This document shows, one piece after another, positions 59,911 to 64,000 of a stretch of DNA of 64,000 nt. The first letter of the stretch is position 1, and the number at the start of each line of letters is the position of its first letter. This stretch comes from Penelope pileata (taxonomy: Eukaryota; Chordata; Aves; Galliformes; Cracidae). Where the stretch lies: positions 62,001 to 126,000 of the forward strand of contig WBMW01000470.1 of the NCBI GenBank assembly GCA_013396635.1, in the 5' to 3' direction. The position numbers and the translations under genes were made by a program. The notes beneath the pieces were generated by a model that searched no databases, was not told where the DNA came from, and worked only from the letters and a program-made list of their open reading frames with translations.

Positions 59911-62729
59911 TATATATTTTTCCATATAAAAATCCATCAACAGCAGAGAATCCATGAAAGTAAGCTTCTGAAATAATTCAAGTATCTCTGAAAAGAGTGT
60001 TTATCATTGGTGTAATCCACTGAAACTAAAAACACAGATTACACAGATTCATCTGTAAACCCAGGTATGTTTTTTCCATCACTCCCATCATGCTTTTTCA
60101 CACTCCTTAAGATTTCCATTACCTTATGCCCACACAGTTTACATCATTCATTATTTTGTATCTAAGGTATTTAAAAGTCTTTCAGGAGAAAGCAAAACCT
60201 AAAGTTGTGGAAGGAGTAAGAGTAATGTCCTGAAAATAAATCTTATGTTTAAAAACGCTAAGTCTTGCTTAGTTAAAATTTGGTATTGAGTCATTTGTGA
60301 CCTAAATTACCATCAGCAGTGTTTTGTAGCAGCTTTAATAACCATCTCTAGTCACAGTCTGAACAAAGGTAATTTCACACACAAATTCTTCCTCTGTTTT
60401 GCCTGTAGGACTCCAGATTGAGGAAGGAGAGAAGGAGGTGTCACATAAACACTGTCCTTTACATTTGTCAATTAGATTGTGGATTATCACAATCCTTCTT
60501 TGCTCAGAGAGACACAGATCCATATTTCTAAACCCTAAGACTGTTCTCACTGAGTTGCAAAGTCTGAGACATAACCTTTTTGTTCACACATCTCTGTTTT
60601 CCAGGGAATAGAAAATCATTAGAGAAAACAGGGAAACAAGCCTGGGACCTAACTTTAAGATCTATTTGGACTCCTTCAGCAGAACAAAATGCAAAGATCT
60701 AATTTATGTCATTATTTCTTATTATTTATTGTTTTTAAATCAAGTATGCTTTGAAACAAGGACTGGGATCCAGGTCTCCTAAGCAAAAATACTAACCTTT
60801 CTCTCTGACAAAATTATATTCAAAAATAAATGTAACAAGAGTTATGCAGATAAACTATGAAGATTGTGTGATTCCTAGTAAATTCAGTTCACTGAGACAT
60901 ACAATTAAAATGCATGATTTCCTCCCATTTCTGTGATGACAAGTTTAAAGAAATGGTGTTTCACATCGTTTCTCAAAGATGGCTTATGTTTTAACATAGT
61001 TGTAATCCTTACTAGATGACAAAAGTAACTGAGCACTTTTTGTTATTTTATAGAAATGGCATCAAAACACTAGTTATACGAACACAAAATAGCACAAATC
61101 ATCATGTTAATTTACTCTGGCATTATCTTCATTGACTTTACTAGGAACTGGATTTACAGTACTGAACTTCACAAATACCACTTTCAAGCTGTGCTCTGAT
61201 CTTTTTTTATCAATGAAGACAACAACTCCCTGCTTTACAAGAGTAAATTTTCTCATTTCCTTTTTTTCTATTTCTGAAATTATTTGGAGATAAAATAGTC
61301 TAATTCAAGATCTATGGAAGTTCACAGAAGTCTCTCCATTCTCCTCTATGTGGTATTATCAAGTTTCTTTATGCAATGTATGAATGCTAATGACAGTGGA
61401 TCTAGTTCAGCAAGCTTCATAAGCATTAAACAAGCTATAAAATCTATTAGTTACATCAATAATATAAGATTAATGAGCATATTTTTAAGTTAATTTCATT
61501 TGAAATATTTGTGAAGTACTATATTGTGTATTGGTTTTTCTGCAATGTGCAACATTGCACACCATCATGCAATTGGTTCCAACTCATACCTATCACTGTA
61601 ACAGTCCACAAGCAAGCCTAAGCAGGTGCTTCTCTAAACTCAGATCTGTTTCTGGGATTCTTGAGAAAGTGGAGTCCACCATGTGTTACAGTATAGACCA
61701 GGAACATTAGCAACAAACTATAAAATACATCAGCTAACAATTTGGCAAATCTTATACATGAGAAGCAGTTACAAATACATGATAGAATTTGTTAGAGTTG
61801 TGAAGTCAATTCACTCAGTTTTCATTTTGAAAAGTATAAATGAAAAATTTCACAGTTTGAATATTCCTTATGTATTTTCTGAGAAGATAGATTAATTAAA
61901 CTGGTTTTTGGTAGTGCTTATTGTTAAAACATTTTGTTATTCCACAGACATGTTCATATAACACACCCTTTTAAAATAAAATCACTACAAAAAACACTTA
62001 AACGAAATGCTTTAATATGTGGAAAAAAAAGGCCATAATGCTTTTCCTTTGCATAGGTTTCTGTTTGCTCTTATTCCAAACCTCAAAAAAAAAAAAAAAA
62101 AAAAAAAAAAATCTAATGTAGAAATCTTGGTGAAATACATTTTTTTATTGCTACAGCTCAGATAAGTTTTCAAAACAAAAACAATTTGTGATCATTGTGG
62201 TATAATCTTATTGTAAATGGGCAATAAATCACTTCATTTAATTAAATTTAACCTCTTTGTCATAGGATTGAATCCACTCTTGCAGAGATTTTTATTAAGA
62301 TGTTTCTTGTACGTAAGCCATATCATTGTATCATAGCTGTTGCCCTGGCAGAATAATAATTTTTTTCCACACATTTTCTAATAAGTAGAGTTGAAGAACT
62401 TCTGATTTTTCCCTTGGGGGAAAAAAAAAAAAAAAAAGGAAAGGAAAAAAAAAAGACTTTTATTTACTGTAGCATTATTTCCAAATCAAAACATATACGG
62501 AGAATTATTATCCAAAAAAAATATATATGTTTTTTTTTAAACAGTAATGATGTAAAAATATTACACTTCCCTAAGTAGATTTTAAGATCAGAGAACATTT
62601 TTTGCCGTTTTTGTTGAACAGTACTAAAAAAAATCAAGCAAAGATTTTCTTAAGCACTGTCTAATCATAATATATAAAATGAAAAAATAAAAGAAAGAAA
62701 AAAAAGAAAATAGTTTCACTTTGTGCACA
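59911..62729. other. No gene recognised; simple repeats
   Basis: AT-rich DNA. Simple tracts are A27 at 62085-62111, A-rich 62419-62454 and A-rich 62683-62710. No interspersed repeat was identified before the CR1 at 62730. Confidence 0.45.
62085..62111 (+). repeat. A27 homopolymer
   Basis: Twenty-seven consecutive A residues. No SINE or processed pseudogene body is recognisable immediately upstream, so it may be a simple repeat rather than a retroposon tail. Confidence 0.95.
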
Positions 62730-64000
62730 GGAACAGGCAATTCCAAATGTTGGAAGTCAAGCAGGCTAGCTTGGCTGAACAGGGATCTTCTTCCAGAGCT
62801 TAAGCGGAAAAAGAAAGTGTATGGCCACCGGAAGAAAGGTCAGGCAACATGGGAGGACTACAGGGTTGCTATTCACCTTTGTAGGGAGAAAATTTGCACA
62901 GCCAAAGCTCAGTTAGAAGCTGGCCAACACTGTGGGGGACAATAAAAAGGGATTTTTTAAATATATTAACAACAAAAGGAGAACCAGGGAGAATATGGAT
63001 CCATTATTTGATGAAAATGGTCACCTTAAAAACGCGGACATAGACAAAGCAGAGACATTTAATGCCTCCTCTGCCTCTGTCTTCAACACTAATGACGGAC
63101 TTTGGGACCTCAGGTGCCCGAAGTTGGAGGACCATGACTGCAGTAACAATCAACTCTCAGCCAACCCCGAACTTGTGTGGGGTTTGCTGCTCTACTTGGA
63201 TGCATGTAAGTCCATGGAGCCTGATGAGATCCATCCCAGGGTACTTAGAGAGCTGGCTGATGCCATTGCCAAGACCTTTCTCAATTATTTTTCAATGGTC
63301 TTGGGAATCTGGAGAGGTCCCAGTTGATTGGAAGCTGGCAAATGTTTTAATTTTCAAGAAGGGTAAGAAAGAAGACCCTGGTAATTACAGGCCTACCAGT
63401 CTCACTTCAGTGCCTCATAAAATTATGAAGAAAATTATGCTCAGAGCTATTGAAAAAGCCCTGAAAGACAACTCAGTCGTTGGTCACAGCCAACAAGGGT
63501 TCATGAGAGGAAGGTCCTGTTTAACTAACTTGATCTCCTTTTATGACTAGGTTATCCATCTAGTTGATCAAGGGAAGCCAGTTGATGTTATCTTTTGGAT
63601 TTCAGTAGAGCTCTTGATACTATTTATCACAGTATCCTTCTGGAAAAAATGTCCAGCATACAGGTAGGAAAAAAAAACATAATACAATGGGTGAGCAATT
63701 AGTTAACAGGTTGAGCTGAAAGGGTTACAGTGAATGAGAATACATCAGGATAGCAGCCAGTCACTAGTGGTTTTCCTCAGGGCTCCATTTTTCTCTTTAA
63801 TGTTTCCATAAAAAACTTGGATGTTGGACCAGAAGGTGTTTTGAGCAAATTTACTGACAATACTAATCCGGGAGGAGGGTAGAAAGGCCTTGCAGAGAGA
63901 TCTAGACAAACCACTGAGCTAGGCAATAACCAAATGAATGAAGTTTAACAGAAGCAAGTTCTGGATTCTGCCTGCATTTGGAAAGGGGCAACTCTGGCTA
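62730..64000 (+). mobile_element. CR1 LINE ORF2 fragment, continues past window end
   Basis: The linker region opens at about 62740 (SSRLAWLNRDLLPELKRKKK, GHRKKGQATWEDYRVAIHLC). It continues with FFKYINNKRRTREN (62953-62995) and enters the RT: LYLDACKSMEPDEIHPRVLR in one frame, then FKKGKKEDPGNYRPTSLTSV and GRSCLTNLISFYD after a +1 shift near 63300. Beyond 63550 the frames are broken, but LDFS-like, GSIF-LFNV and FTDNTNP (63850-63870) are visible. The last corresponds to the YADD-type catalytic box, with its second Asp changed to Asn. The element is inactive, and its 3' end lies outside the window. Confidence 0.9.

Noticed and set aside
62085..62111. A27 considered as the tail of a processed pseudogene or SINE
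   Set aside because: No recognisable body, promoter boxes or target-site duplication upstream.

Overview
This is eukaryotic, intron-and-repeat DNA, very probably from a bird and most likely a galliform. The main evidence is about a dozen CR1 (chicken repeat 1) LINE copies. Several end in the diagnostic imperfect 8-bp repeats (ATTCTATG-type) and carry CR1 endonuclease or reverse-transcriptase reading frames. There is also an avian ERVL-type LTR and two mariner elements resembling the Galluhop type known from galliforms. The background is AT-rich. Nothing looks bacterial: there are no operons, no CRISPR array, and no rRNA or tRNA genes that I could see.

Layout. 0-6.5 kb: the only region with support for a host gene. 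A terminal coding exon on the minus strand (1001-1344) follows a near-perfect 3' splice site, and one or two candidate upstream 86-nt exons lie at 6313-6398 and 4803-4888. Two LTR-like blocks (about 1640-2015 and 4915-5700) sit between them. 6.5-12.4 kb: an old sense CR1, then an antisense CR1 split by a younger sense CR1. 12.4-15.8 kb: no recognisable feature. 15.8-17.6 kb: a long antisense CR1. 17.6-30.8 kb: mostly featureless AT-rich DNA with two CR1 fragments. 30.8-38.2 kb: a 2.5-kb segment present twice in tandem around a single N, then a long antisense CR1 interrupted by a sense CR1. 41-43 kb: two old CR1 fragments facing each other. 44.2-55.1 kb: two inverted copies of a 650-bp segment about 9.7 kb apart. 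Between them lie an ERVL LTR, a deleted mariner and, directly abutting the second copy, two CR1 3' ends. 56.2-59.9 kb: a CR1 containing a 128-base N gap, then a nearly full-length dead mariner. 62.7 kb to the end: a CR1 ORF2 fragment running out of the window.

All CR1 and mariner reading frames seen are broken, so none is an active autonomous element as assembled. Four single Ns (10030, 24659, 33261, 35056) mark contig joins. Three of them are flanked by repeated sequence, so part of the window is probably falsely duplicated by assembly. The most interesting biological signal is the inverted 650-bp segment fused to a CR1 3' end at a 10-base microhomology. It looks like a template-switched, chimeric CR1 retrocopy.
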